Shown: piece by piece, positions 1 through 10,456 of the stretch
Position numbering within the stretch: position 1 is the first letter of the stretch
How the letters are laid out: each line of letters opens with the position of its first letter
Source: Streptomyces soli
GTDB taxonomy: Bacteria > Actinomycetota > Actinomycetes > Streptomycetales > Streptomycetaceae
DNA length: 59,650 nucleotides
NCBI RefSeq assembly: GCF_003999195.1
Contig: NZ_RJVR01000257.1
Span: forward strand, 1 to 59,650
Direction: 5' to 3'
Notes under the pieces: model-generated
Seen by the model: the letters and a program-made list of their open reading frames with translations, nothing else
The model's database searches: none
Told to the model about the DNA's origin: nothing
Translations under genes and position numbers: made by a program

Positions 1-909
1 AAGTACCCGCGGTTCAAGTCGCGGAAGAAGTCGCGGAAGTCGGCGGAGTACACCAGCTCGGCGTTCCGCTACCGCGACGGCCAGTTGACGCTGGCCAAAA
101 TGGGCGATCCGCTCGCCGTCGTGTGGTCCCGTCCGCTCCCCGAAGACGCGGCACCGTCCACGGTGACGGTGTCCCAGGACGCGGCAGGGCGCTGGTTCGT
201 GTCGCTGCTGTGCGACGACACCATCACGGCGGCCCCGGCCACCACAGCGGCGGTCGGCATCGACGCGGGCATCACCTGCCTGGTGACCCTGTCCACCGGA
301 GAGAAGATCAGCAACCCGAAGCATGAGCGGCGTGACCGGGTGCGCCTGGCGAAGGCGCAGCGGGAGTTGTCTCGTAAGGAGAAGGGCTCCGCGAACCGGG
401 CCAAGGCCCGTGTGAAGGTCGCCAAGGTCCACGCGCGGATCGCTGACCGGCGCCGGGACTTCCTGCACCAGCTGACCACTCGACTCGTCCGTGAGAACCA
501 AACGGTCGTGATCGAGGACCTGACCGTCCGCAACATGGTCAAGAACCACAAGCTCGCCCGCGCGATCTCTGATGCGTCGTGGACCGAGATGCGGACGATG
601 CTGGAGTACAAGTGCGCCTGGTACGGGCGTGACCTCGTAGTGATCGACAGGTGGTTCCCCAGTTCGAAGCTGTGCGGGGCGTGCGGGACGATCCGCGAGA
701 AGCTGCCGCTGAACGTCCGTGAGTGGACGTGCGACTGCGGCATCACCCATGACCGCGACGTGAACGCGGCACGCAACATCAAGGCGGCCGGGCTGGCCGT
801 CTCGGCCTGTGGAGACGGTGTAAGACCTCAACGGGAGTCCTCCCGGACGGGGCAGTCGTCGATGAAGCAGGAAACCCAGCGGGCGACCGCTGGAATCCCC
901 CGCCATTAG
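1..909 (+). CDS. tnpB: TnpB, RNA-guided endonuclease of IS200/IS605 family (5'-truncated by window edge)
   Basis: About 303 residues of the C-terminal portion are visible; the frame runs from base 1 without a stop, and the start lies upstream. The three acidic residues of the RuvC-like nuclease are visible in context: GIDAGITCLV (near base 260), VVIEDLTVRNM (near 510) and HDRDVNAARNI (near 750). Between the last two lies a zinc-ribbon, CGACG followed by CDCG, typical of OrfB_Zn_ribbon. TnpB proteins are guide-RNA-directed DNA nucleases that help the element persist after excision; transposition itself needs TnpA, which is not seen here. The stop codon TAG lies inside the terminal hairpin, so the end of the coding region, the guide RNA and the transposon end overlap. 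The catalytic residues look intact, so the protein could be active. Confidence 0.88.
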   Translation, partial: KYPRFKSRKKSRKSAEYTSSAFRYRDGQLTLAKMGDPLAVVWSRPLPEDAAPSTVTVSQDAAGRWFVSLLCDDTITAAPATTAAVGIDAGITCLVTLSTGEKISNPKHERRDRVRLAKAQRELSRKEKGSANRAKARVKVAKVHARIADRRRDFLHQLTTRLVRENQTVVIEDLTVRNMVKNHKLARAISDASWTEMRTMLEYKCAWYGRDLVVIDRWFPSSKLCGACGTIREKLPLNVREWTCDCGITHDRDVNAARNIKAAGLAVSACGDGVRPQRESSRTGQSSMKQETQRATAGIPRH

Positions 910-926
910 GCGGGGGAGGAAGTCAA
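1..926 (+). mobile_element. IS200/IS605-family element, right part (left end outside window)
   Basis: The tnpB frame is already open at base 1, so the element begins outside the window. Its right end is marked by a perfect hairpin at 897-904/909-916 (CCCCCGCC, loop ATTA, GGCGGGGG), followed by GGAGGAAGTCAAC. Such a stem-loop is the transposase recognition structure at the right end of IS200/IS605 elements, and in this family it also forms the 3' part of the guide (omega) RNA. The exact element border near 926 is inferred from the end of the GAAGTCAA motif. No tnpA is visible inside the window. Confidence 0.75.
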
Positions 927-927
927 C

Positions 928-1424
928 AGCGAGCACCCCTTCCACCTCCACCTGACATGACGCCTGACACCCACTACCTGACGCCCGGCGCGGACGGCTG
1001 CACGGCCACCGGCACCACCGGGGCCTGGAACAGCTTCACCGGCTCCTCCGAGGGCTGGCAGCAGGTCGCGTTCGACCTGAGTGCCTACGCGGGCACCAAG
1101 GTTGAGCTGTCGCTCAGCTACATCACCGACCCCGGCAGCGGCGGCCACGGCGTCTTCGCGGACGACGCGCGACTCGCGGTGGGCGGAGCCGAGCAGCAGG
1201 CCGAGGGCTTCGAAACCTCCCTCGGCGCGTGGACGGTGTTGGGCCCGCCGGCCGGTAGCCCGGCGGTCGAAGGCGACTGGAGCCGCTCCGGCGAACTCTT
1301 CAAGTCCTACGCGGCGGTCACCACACATGACACCGTGCTGCTCGGATTCGGGCTGGAGCACGTCCCCGACAGCTCGAACCGCGCCGCGCTGATCGGCAAA
1401 GCACTTGCGGTACTGCGCACCTGA
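928..1424 (+). pseudogene. 3' remnant of a secreted peptidase, probably M14 zinc carboxypeptidase
   Basis: The visible protein (first ATG at 957, 155 residues) has no signal peptide and no catalytic motif. Its first half resembles the beta-sandwich module found at the C-terminus of Streptomyces secreted metallopeptidases (GWQQVAFDLSAYAGTKVEL ... GVFADDARL). Its end (TVLLGFGLEHVPDSSNRAAL) is the type of tail seen in M14 carboxypeptidases with a C-terminal extension. The frame remains open upstream into the IS right end, and no plausible ribosome-binding site precedes the ATG at 957. I infer that the insertion element, or a deletion beside it, removed the N-terminal catalytic part. The family call is from general resemblance only; immune-inhibitor-A-like peptidases share the same module. 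Confidence 0.5.
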
Positions 1425-1449
1425 GGTGCACTTGAGGCGCGCCTGAGCA

Positions 1450-1489
1450 GTGGCCTGTCCCCCTACCGCCCAGTAGGGGGACAGGCCAC
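1450..1489 (+). terminator. Strong hairpin upstream of gap
   Basis: Perfect 17-bp stem (1450-1466 with 1473-1489) around the six-base loop CGCCCA. Streptomyces terminators often lack a U-tract, and a stem of this size after a coding region is a good terminator candidate. It closes the peptidase remnant and insulates gap. Confidence 0.75.
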
Positions 1490-1533
1490 CGTTCACCGGC
1501 CCGCCTGATGTCATCCGGGGCTCCCGGGCGAGG

Positions 1534-2616
<1,083 letters not shown>

Positions 2617-2640
2617 GCAACGCGCAGCACGATGCGATGA

Positions 2641-2682
2641 GGACAGGGTCCGGACGACACCAGAGTCGTCCGGGCCCTGTCC
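2641..2682 (+). terminator. 18-bp intercistronic hairpin between gap and pgk
   Basis: Stem 2641-2658 pairs with 2665-2682 (one T-G wobble) around the loop ACCAGA. It ends only 7 nt before the pgk Shine-Dalgarno sequence (2690-2695). It can act as a terminator of gap transcripts, as a 3' stabiliser of gap mRNA, or as a structure that gates pgk translation. Confidence 0.75.
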
Positions 2683-2701
2683 CATGACCAAGGAGCCATG
2701 G

Positions 2702-3913
2702 ATGAAGACGATCGAAGACCTCCTCGACGAAGGGGTCGCCGGCAAGCGGGTGTTCGTCCGCGCCGACCTCAATGTCCCCCTCTCGGGTGACACCATCACC
2801 GACGACGGCCGCATCCGCGCCGCCGTGCGGACCATCGCCAAACTCGCCGCCGCCGGCGCCAAGGTGATCGTCGCCTCGCACCTGGGCCGCCCCAAGGGCG
2901 CGCCCGACCCGCAGTTCTCGCTCGCGCCGGTCGCCAAGCGGCTGGGCGAACTGCTCGACAAGGACGTCGTGTTCGCCACCGACACCGTCGGTGAGAGCGC
3001 CCAGGCCGCCGTGTCCGCGCTGGCCGAGGGCGAGGTCGTACTCCTGGAGAACCTGCGCTTCAACCCGGGCGAGACCGCCAAGGACGACGCCGAGCGCGGC
3101 GCCTTCGCCGACCAGCTGGCCGCGCTCGCGGACGCGTACGTCGGTGACGGCTTCGGCGCGGTGCACCGTAAGCACGCCTCGGTGTACGACCTGCCGGCGC
3201 GCCTCCCGCACGCCGCGGGTGGGCTGATCGCCACCGAGGTCGCGGTGCTGAAGAAGCTCACTGAGGACGTGGCCCGTCCGTACGTGGTGGTGCTCGGCGG
3301 CTCGAAGGTCTCCGACAAGCTCGGGGTGATCGACCACCTGCTGGGCAAGGCCGACCGGATCCTGATCGGCGGCGGCATGATGTTCACCTTCCTCAAGGCC
3401 CAGGGCCACGAGGTCGGCGGCAGTCTGCTGCAGGAGGACCAGATCCCGGCGGTCAAGGAGTACCTGCAGCGCGCCAAGGACCAGGGCGTGGAGTTCGTGC
3501 TCCCGGTCGACGTCGTCGCCACCGACAGCTTCCCCGACCTGAAGAACCCGGTCGCGACCCACCCAGTGACGGTTTCCGCCGAGGCGATCCCCGGTGACCT
3601 GATGGGCCTGGACATCGGTCCGGAGTCCCGCAAGCTGTTCGCCTCGAAGCTCGCCGACGCCGCCACCGTCTTCTGGAACGGCCCGATGGGCGTCTTCGAG
3701 CACCCCGACTTCGCCGAGGGCACCCGCGCGGTCGCCCAGGCGCTGATCGACAGCCCAGCGTTCACGGTGGTCGGCGGCGGCGACTCGGCCGCGGCCGTAC
3801 GCATCCTCGGCTTCGACGAGAACGCATTCGGCCACATCTCGACCGGCGGCGGCGCCAGCCTCGAATACCTCGAGGGCAAGACGCTCCCCGGCCTCGCCGC
3901 ACTGGAGGACTGA
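2702..3913 (+). CDS. pgk: Phosphoglycerate kinase
   Basis: Transfers the acyl phosphate of 1,3-bisphosphoglycerate to ADP, the first ATP-forming step of glycolysis. The 403-residue protein shows the family signature near its N-terminus ([13 protein letters not shown]), [28 protein letters not shown], and the C-terminal nucleotide-binding GGGDSAAAV and STGGGASLE. The start at 2702 (MKTIEDLL) is chosen because AAGGAG lies 6 nt upstream and the family begins here; an in-frame ATG at 2684 would leave no ribosome-binding site and overlap the hairpin. tpiA follows after 7 nt, so the two are certainly co-transcribed. Confidence 0.97.
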   Translation: MKTIEDLLDEGVAGKRVFVRADLNVPLSGDTITDDGRIRAAVRTIAKLAAAGAKVIVASHLGRPKGAPDPQFSLAPVAKRLGELLDKDVVFATDTVGESAQAAVSALAEGEVVLLENLRFNPGETAKDDAERGAFADQLAALADAYVGDGFGAVHRKHASVYDLPARLPHAAGGLIATEVAVLKKLTEDVARPYVVVLGGSKVSDKLGVIDHLLGKADRILIGGGMMFTFLKAQGHEVGGSLLQEDQIPAVKEYLQRAKDQGVEFVLPVDVVATDSFPDLKNPVATHPVTVSAEAIPGDLMGLDIGPESRKLFASKLADAATVFWNGPMGVFEHPDFAEGTRAVAQALIDSPAFTVVGGGDSAAAVRILGFDENAFGHISTGGGASLEYLEGKTLPGLAALED

Positions 3914-3920
3914 CCCACCC

Positions 3921-4697
3921 ATGACCACGCGCACCCCGCTGATGGCGGGCAACTGGAAGATGAACCTCAACCACCTCGAGGCCATCGCCCACACCCAGAA
4001 GCTCGCCTTCGCGCTCACCGACAAGGACTACGACGCCGTAGAGGTCGCCGTCCTGCCGCCGTACACCGACCTGCGGTCCGTACAGACCCTGGTCGACGGC
4101 GACAAGCTGAAGATCAGGTACGGCGCCCAGGATCTCTCGCAGCACGACGCCGGCGCGTACACCGGCGAGATCTCCGGCGCCATGCTCGCCAAGCTGAAGT
4201 GCACGTACGTCGTCGTCGGGCACTCCGAGCGCCGTCAGTACCACCACGAGGACGAGCCGCTGATCAACGCCAAGGTCAAGGCCGCCTACCGGCACGGCCT
4301 CACCCCGATCCTGTGCGTCGGCGAGGGCCTGGAGGTCCGCAAGGCGGGCAACCAGGTCGCGCACACCCTCGCGCAGCTCGACGGCGCGCTCAAGGACATC
4401 CCGGCCGAGCACGCCGAGAGCATCGTCATCGCGTACGAGCCCGTCTGGGCCATCGGCACCGGCGAGGTCGCCACCCCCGAGGACGCCCAGGAGGTCTGCG
4501 GGGCGATCCGCGGCCGGCTGGCCGAGCTCTACAGCCAGGAGCTGGCGGACGCGGTCCGTATCCAGTACGGCGGCTCGGTCAAGGGCGGCAACGTCGCGGC
4601 GATCATGGCGCAGCCGGATGTGGACGGCGCCCTGGTCGGCGGCGCGTCGCTGGACGCGGAAGAATTCGTCAAGATCGTGCGCTTCCGCGATCAGTAA
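3921..4697 (+). CDS. tpiA: Triosephosphate isomerase
   Basis: Interconverts dihydroxyacetone phosphate and glyceraldehyde-3-phosphate. The 258-residue TIM barrel has K13 in AGNWKMN, the electrophilic H101 in VVGHSERR, the catalytic base E173 in [12 protein letters not shown], and the phosphate-binding IQYGGSVK and [10 protein letters not shown]. Its ribosome-binding site GGAGG (3904-3908) lies inside the last codons of pgk, and the genes are 7 nt apart, which points to translational coupling. Two hairpins follow before secG. Confidence 0.97.
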   Translation: MTTRTPLMAGNWKMNLNHLEAIAHTQKLAFALTDKDYDAVEVAVLPPYTDLRSVQTLVDGDKLKIRYGAQDLSQHDAGAYTGEISGAMLAKLKCTYVVVGHSERRQYHHEDEPLINAKVKAAYRHGLTPILCVGEGLEVRKAGNQVAHTLAQLDGALKDIPAEHAESIVIAYEPVWAIGTGEVATPEDAQEVCGAIRGRLAELYSQELADAVRIQYGGSVKGGNVAAIMAQPDVDGALVGGASLDAEEFVKIVRFRDQ

Positions 4698-4712
4698 GGC
4701 GTGCGGTAAGTA

Positions 4713-4768
4713 CCCTCACCCCCGGTGAGGGAAGTAGGCTGTCGGGGCCGGACCACCGTCCGGCCCCG
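4713..4768 (+). terminator. Two consecutive hairpins between tpiA and secG
   Basis: The first stem is CCCTCACC/GGTGAGGG (4713-4720 with 4724-4731). The second is an 11-bp perfect stem (4743-4753 with 4758-4768) with loop CACC. Either can end the glycolytic transcript or reduce read-through into secG. Confidence 0.55.
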
Positions 4769-4815
4769 CGGCCCCATGCCGTCGTTTACCTGTCACCGAG
4801 AGAGTTGGTCCTGCT

Positions 4816-5052
4816 GTGGTACTCGGGTTCTCCATCGCCCTCATCGTCTTCAGCCTGCTGCTTCTGCTGCTGGTGCTGATGCACAAGGGGAAGGGCGGCG
4901 GCCTCTCCGACATGTTCGGCGGCGGCATGCAGTCCTCGGTCGGCGGTTCCTCGGTGGCCGAGCGCAACCTCGACCGGATCACCGTGGTGATCGGTCTGCT
5001 CTGGTTTGCCTGCATTGTCGCGCTTGGCCTACTGCTGAAGTTCAACAAGTAG
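4816..5052 (+). CDS. secG: Preprotein translocase subunit SecG
   Basis: Small membrane subunit of the SecYEG protein-conducting channel. The 78-residue protein has two hydrophobic segments, about residues 2-21 and 56-74. They are joined by the typical glycine-rich loop HKGKGGGLSDMFGGGMQSS. GTG at 4816 is taken as the start because the protein then begins VLGFSIALIVF, as in other actinobacterial SecG; the upstream ribosome-binding site is weak. It lies directly after tpiA, an arrangement kept across Streptomyces. It is separated from tpiA by two hairpins and may have its own promoter. Confidence 0.95.
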   Translation: MVLGFSIALIVFSLLLLLLVLMHKGKGGGLSDMFGGGMQSSVGGSSVAERNLDRITVVIGLLWFACIVALGLLLKFNK

Positions 5053-5177
5053 CGGCCGGCGGACGCCCCGCCGTCCCCGGTGTCCGACTCTCGTGCGTTG
5101 CGGGAGAACTGACGCCTCGTCGCGAACGCGGCTTATCATGGAACGGCGTCCGCGGCAGCCGGGTCGACGACCAGGCG

Positions 5178-5206
5178 CTGGACGGGGCGTAAGGTCTCCG
5201 TAAACT
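5178..5206 (+). promoter_or_regulatory. Candidate promoter of the RbpA-family gene
   Basis: CTGGAC (5178-5183) and TAAACT (5201-5206) are separated by 17 bp, a plausible -35/-10 pair. Transcription would start near 5213, about 33 nt before the GTG start, with GGGAG in the leader. Confidence 0.35.
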
Positions 5207-5245
5207 GGGCGACCTCGCAGCACCATCACGCAGGGAGTTACGACC

Positions 5246-5581
5246 GTGGCAAGTGGCAACGCGATCCGTGGCAGTCGGGTCGGAGCGGGGCCGATGGGAG
5301 AGGCAGAGCGCGGCGAGTCCGCGCCGCGCCTCCGCATCTCCTTCTGGTGCTCGAACGGGCACGAGACCCAGCCGAGTTTCGCCAGCGACGCGCAGATCCC
5401 GGAGACCTGGGACTGCCCGCGTTGCGGCTTCCCGGCCGGGCAGGACGAGGAGAACCCGCCGGCTCCGCCGCGCACCGAGCCGTACAAGACGCACCTGGCC
5501 TATGTACGTGAGCGGCGCAGTGCCGCCGACGGCGAAGCCATCCTCGCCGAGGCGCTTGCGAAGCTCCGGGGTGAGATTTAA
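5246..5581 (+). CDS. RbpA-family RNA polymerase-binding protein
   Basis: RbpA proteins bind RNA polymerase and the principal sigma factor and stabilise the open promoter complex. This 111-residue protein has the order expected of the family. A basic N-terminal tail (NAIRGSRVG) comes first. A zinc-ordered core follows with C35-X3-H39 (WCSNGH) and C57-X2-C60 (WDCPRCG). A linker rich in Pro and Glu and a C-terminal sigma-interacting helical region (THLAYVRERRS ... LAEALAKLRG) complete it. It is slightly shorter than the main Streptomyces RbpA and may be the paralogue rather than the principal one; I cannot decide from this window. GTG at 5246 follows GGGAG by about 9 nt. A hairpin lies just after the stop. 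Confidence 0.85.
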   Translation: MASGNAIRGSRVGAGPMGEAERGESAPRLRISFWCSNGHETQPSFASDAQIPETWDCPRCGFPAGQDEENPPAPPRTEPYKTHLAYVRERRSAADGEAILAEALAKLRGEI

Positions 5582-5601
5582 TACGCCCCAGGCACGCGAA
5601 C

Positions 5602-5623
5602 GCCCCCGGGAGGCCCTGGGGGC
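5602..5623 (+). terminator. Hairpin after the RbpA-family gene
   Basis: GCCCCCGGG (5602-5610) pairs with CCTGGGGGC (5615-5623) with one G-T wobble and loop AGGC, 20 nt after the stop codon. Confidence 0.6.
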
Positions 5624-5689
5624 CTTCGCATAGGTGCGCCGTGCGGCTGACCGTGCGCGTCAGCGGAGGCGAACGAGCCCTCAAAAAAG

Positions 5690-5695
5690 TATGCT
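5690..5695 (+). promoter_or_regulatory. Candidate -10 element giving a leaderless kinase mRNA
   Basis: TATGCT lies 7 nt before the GTG at 5703 and follows an A-rich stretch that stands out in this GC-rich context. The position predicts transcription starting at or next to the start codon. No good -35 hexamer is seen. Confidence 0.35.
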
Positions 5696-5702
5696 CAGGG
5701 TT

Positions 5703-6695
5703 GTGACTGCTGAGCACCGGCCGCTGGTGATCGGCATCGATGCCGGCGGCACCCGCACTCGGGCGTACCTCGCGGACGACGACGGAGCCGTGCTCGGCGA
5801 GGGCGCCGGGGGGCCCGGCAATGCCATGAGTGTGCCCAGGGCGGAGCTGACCCGGCACCTGGTGGCGGCGATCAGGGCTGCGGCGCCCGACACGCGGCAG
5901 CGGGGGGCCGTACGGTCGGTGGTGGGCGGCTTCGCGGGCGGCGCGTCCGACGCGGGACCCGACGCCGGGTACGAACTGGCCATGTCGTGCCTGGACGCCG
6001 CGCTCTCCGCCAACGGCATCACAGCCCGGTCCATCGAGGTGCTGGGCGACATCGAGATCGCCTTCGCCTCCGCCGACGGTACCCCCTCCGACGGCCTGGC
6101 CATCGTGGCCGGCACCGGCGCGGTCGCGGCCCGGATCGAGAACCGCCGCAGGCTGTATCTCTCCGACGGCAACGGCTGGCTCCTCGGCGACAGCGGCAGC
6201 GGCTTCTGGCTGGGCCGCGAGGTGCTGCGCGCCGCCCTGCAGGCCCTGGACGGGCGCGGACCCTGGACCTCGCTCGTGGAGGCCGTGCTGTCGCATTACG
6301 TCGGCACCCCGGGCGGCCCCTACCTCGCCCAGGAGCGGCCCAGCCGCCATGAATGCGAGCTGCTACGACACCGCCTGGTGCCCTTCGCCTACGCCGAGCC
6401 CCCGGTGCGGCTCGCCCGGCTCAGCCCGCTCGCCGTGACCGCCGAGGAGGACGGTGACGAGGTCGCGGCGGGCCTGCTCGACGACGCCGCCGACGAACTC
6501 GCCGCCACCGTTGCCGCCCTCGAGCCCCGCGAGGACGAGCCGTTGGTCGCCGCCGGCAGCCTGCTCGGCCCGCACGGCCCGCTGCTCGGCCGGGTCACCG
6601 CTCGCGCCGAGGAACTGGGCCTGCGGGTGCTTCCGGTGCACAACGGCGGCGCGGGCGCGGTGGCACTGGCCCGGCTTCGGCTGCCCGTCGCGTAA
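5703..6695 (+). CDS. BadF/BadG-type ATPase, probable N-acetylglucosamine or related sugar kinase
   Basis: Member of the actin-like ASKHA fold: VIGIDAGGTRTRAYL near the N-terminus binds phosphate, VVGGFAGGASD and LAIVAGTGAVAAR follow, then GDSGSGFWLGREVL, and AAGSLLGPHGPLL near the end. Proteins of this group phosphorylate N-acetylglucosamine or similar amino sugars, while others activate dehydratases; the short single-domain form (330 residues) and the position beside pgi favour a sugar kinase. GTG at 5703 is preferred; ATG at 5691 is an alternative, but it overlaps the candidate -10 element. pgi follows after 45 nt in the same direction, so the two may be co-transcribed. The substrate cannot be read from the sequence. 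Confidence 0.7.
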   Translation: MTAEHRPLVIGIDAGGTRTRAYLADDDGAVLGEGAGGPGNAMSVPRAELTRHLVAAIRAAAPDTRQRGAVRSVVGGFAGGASDAGPDAGYELAMSCLDAALSANGITARSIEVLGDIEIAFASADGTPSDGLAIVAGTGAVAARIENRRRLYLSDGNGWLLGDSGSGFWLGREVLRAALQALDGRGPWTSLVEAVLSHYVGTPGGPYLAQERPSRHECELLRHRLVPFAYAEPPVRLARLSPLAVTAEEDGDEVAAGLLDDAADELAATVAALEPREDEPLVAAGSLLGPHGPLLGRVTARAEELGLRVLPVHNGGAGAVALARLRLPVA

Positions 6696-6740
6696 TCAAC
6701 TAGTTTGGTCCCGCAGGCAGGACGAGGAGAAAGTGGACTG

Positions 6741-8393
<1,653 letters not shown>

Positions 8394-8509
8394 CGCAGCG
8401 GCCGGGTCCCGGCGATGCCCCGAGGCACCGCCGGGACCTGGCCCTCGGATGCCCGCGATCAGGCAGAGGGAGATGGTGAGCACCCCGACGCCGCGGGCGG
8501 CCGCCAGGA

Positions 8510-8608
8510 TCAGGCCGGCGCGGCGGGTGCGGTCGTGACCAGAGCCTCGGTCACGACGGCGGACAGCCCGCCCCGTGTGGACAGGACTGCCTCGCTGGTG
8601 CCCTGCAT
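8510..8608 (-). CDS. Small ORF (32 residues) with a strong ribosome-binding site
   Basis: The minus strand reads CCAGGAGGAACCT directly before ATG at 8608, an ideal Shine-Dalgarno at correct spacing. A 32-residue peptide follows, beginning MQGTSEAVLSTRGG and ending in TTAPAAPA. It lies just beyond the 22-bp hairpin that follows pgl, so it would be translated from read-through of the pentose phosphate operon or from a promoter within the hairpin. In another frame the downstream sequence encodes a hydrophobic stretch (LILAAARGVGVLTISLCLIA), so a frameshifted remnant of a small membrane protein is an alternative. No known family is recognised. Confidence 0.35.
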   Translation of the reverse strand: MQGTSEAVLSTRGGLSAVVTEALVTTAPAAPA

Positions 8609-8627
8609 AGGTTCCTCCTGGTGGTAG

Positions 8628-8675
8628 CCGAAAGCCGGAAGCCCCAGTCCGACGACTGGGGCTTCCGGCTTTCGG
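8628..8675. terminator. Bidirectional terminator between pgi and pgl
   Basis: Perfect 22-bp stem (8628-8649 with 8654-8675) around the loop CGAC. It lies between the convergent genes pgi and pgl and begins 10 nt beyond the pgl stop, so it can serve both strands. Confidence 0.85.
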
Positions 8676-8684
8676 AGGCGGCGC

Positions 8685-9467
8685 TCAGGCCGTGCGCGGC
8701 GGCCGGAGCTCGGGGGGGAGCTTAGCGGCGGCGGTGGTGTCGATGAGCCAGAGGGTGCGGGAGCGGCCGTAGGCGCCGGCGGCGGGGGCCTGGAGTTCGC
8801 CGGGGGAGGAGAGGGCGAAGGCGACGGCGCCGGCCTTGTCCTCGCCGGCGGCGAGGAGCCAGACCTCGCGGGCGGCGCGGATGGCGGGGAGGGTGAGGGA
8901 GATGCGGGTCGGGGGCGGCTTGGGGGCGCCGTGGATGCCGACGACGGTGCGCTCGGTCTCCCGGACGGCCGGGTGGCCGGGGAAGAGCGAGGCGATGTGG
9001 GTGTCGGGGCCCACACCGAGCATCAGGACGTCGAAGGAGGGCACGGGGCCGTGGTCCTCGGGGCCGGCGGCCTTGGCGAGCTCCTCCGCGTAGGCGGTGG
9101 CGGCCGCGTCGGCGTCACTGCCGTACGGCCCGTCGGAGGCGGGCATGGGGTGCACACGGGACGGGCTGACCGGGACGGCGTCCAGGAGGGCTTCGCGGGC
9201 CTGGGTGACATTGCGCTCGGGGTCGCCCTCGGGGAGGAAGCGTTCGTCCCCCCACCACAGGTCGAGCCGGGCCCAGTCGACGGCGTCGCGGGCGGGGGAC
9301 TCGGCGAGGGCGGCCAGGAGCGCGTTGCCGTTGCGGCCGCCGGTGAGGACGACGGAGGCGGCGCCGCGGGCGGCCTGGGCGTCCACGATCTTCGTGATCA
9401 GCCGGGCCGCCACGGCCTTCGCCATGAGTTCCTTGTCGCGGTGGACGACGACCTGCGGCGCGCTCAC
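8685..9467 (-). CDS. pgl: 6-phosphogluconolactonase (DevB type)
   Basis: Hydrolyses 6-phosphogluconolactone made by Zwf. The 260-residue protein shows the NagB/RpiA-like fold marks VVLTGGRNGNALLAAL, DLWWGDERFLPEGDPERN, and the active-site motif MLGVGPDTHIASLFPGH. The start is GTG at 9467 (VSAPQVVVHRDK); its first bases overlap the opcA stop in a 4-nt GTGA junction, showing translational coupling. It is the last enzyme gene of the tkt-tal-zwf-opcA-pgl operon. Confidence 0.94.
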   Translation of the reverse strand: MSAPQVVVHRDKELMAKAVAARLITKIVDAQAARGAASVVLTGGRNGNALLAALAESPARDAVDWARLDLWWGDERFLPEGDPERNVTQAREALLDAVPVSPSRVHPMPASDGPYGSDADAAATAYAEELAKAAGPEDHGPVPSFDVLMLGVGPDTHIASLFPGHPAVRETERTVVGIHGAPKPPPTRISLTLPAIRAAREVWLLAAGEDKAGAVAFALSSPGELQAPAAGAYGRSRTLWLIDTTAAAKLPPELRPPRTA

Positions 9468-10456
9468 TTCGCCGCCGCCTTCTCCTTCGGCGGCGCGGGC
9501 TTCGGCGCCGCGCCCGCCGCCGCGGGCTGGGGCTCCGACAGCCGCTTCACGCCGAACTTCACCGCCGCCGCGTACGCCTCGTCCGGGTCCAGCCGCCGCA
9601 GCTCCTCCGCGATCAGCTCGGCCGTGGTGCGCCGCTGCAGTGCGACGTGGCGGTCCGGCTGGCCCGGCATCGCCAGCTCCGCCAGCGAGCCGTTGGGGCG
9701 GTCGAGGCAGATCTCGCCGTCGGCCGTGGCCAGCCGTACGGCGGTGATGCCGGGGCCGTCCGAGACGCGCCGCTCGACCGGCACGCCGAGGCGCTCCGCC
9801 AGCCACAGCCCCAGCAGCTCGGTGCTCGGGTTGTACGCCTCGCCCTCGACGACGGCGCCGGTCAGCTCGGCGTGCTTCTGGTCCAGCGCGGCCGCCAGAA
9901 CGCTGCGCCAGGACGTGATCCGGGTCCAGGCGAGGTCCGTGTCGCCGGGGGTGTACGTGTCGGCGCGCAGTGCCAGCGCGGCCACCGGGTTCTCGGCGGC
10001 GGCCGCGTCGGTGATGCGGCGGGCGGCGAGTTGGCCGAGCAGGTCCTCGGAGGGGTTCTCCGGGGCGACCTCCGGCCACCACACCACGACCGGCGCGTCG
10101 GGCAGCAGCAGCGGCAGCACCACGCTCTGGGCGTGGTTGGCGAGTTCGCCGTGCATGCGCAGCAGGACGGTCTCGCCGGTGCCGGTCTCCCCGCCGACCC
10201 GTACCTCGGCGTCGAGGCGGGCCTTACGGCGGTCGCGCGGCGAGCGGCCGGGCCGCTTGATGACGACGAGGATCCGTGACGGGTGCTCCTTCGACGCCTC
10301 GCTGGCGGACTTGAGTGCGTCGTAGTGATTGCCCTCGTCCGTCACGATGACCAAGGTCAGCACCATGCCGACCGCCGGGCTCCCGGCGGCCCTCCGCGCC
10401 TTGATCAGCGCAGAGTTGATCTTGCTTGACGTGGTCTCCGTCAGATCGATGTTCAT
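9464..10456 (-). CDS. opcA: Glucose-6-phosphate dehydrogenase assembly protein OpcA
   Basis: OpcA is an actinobacterial and cyanobacterial factor required for activity of Zwf. The 330-residue protein starts MNIDLTETTSSKINSALIKAR, has the central PVVVWWPEVAPENPSEDLLG region and a Pro/Ala/Lys-rich tail. It overlaps zwf by an ATGA junction (10453-10456) and pgl by GTGA, so all three are translated as a coupled unit. Confidence 0.94.
   Translation of the reverse strand: MNIDLTETTSSKINSALIKARRAAGSPAVGMVLTLVIVTDEGNHYDALKSASEASKEHPSRILVVIKRPGRSPRDRRKARLDAEVRVGGETGTGETVLLRMHGELANHAQSVVLPLLLPDAPVVVWWPEVAPENPSEDLLGQLAARRITDAAAAENPVAALALRADTYTPGDTDLAWTRITSWRSVLAAALDQKHAELTGAVVEGEAYNPSTELLGLWLAERLGVPVERRVSDGPGITAVRLATADGEICLDRPNGSLAELAMPGQPDRHVALQRRTTAELIAEELRRLDPDEAYAAAVKFGVKRLSEPQPAAAGAAPKPAPPKEKAAAK

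Noticed and set aside
1..926. TnpB as part of a CRISPR-Cas12 locus
   Set aside because: No direct-repeat array, no Cas1/Cas2, and the IS200/IS605 end hairpin is present; this is a transposon TnpB.
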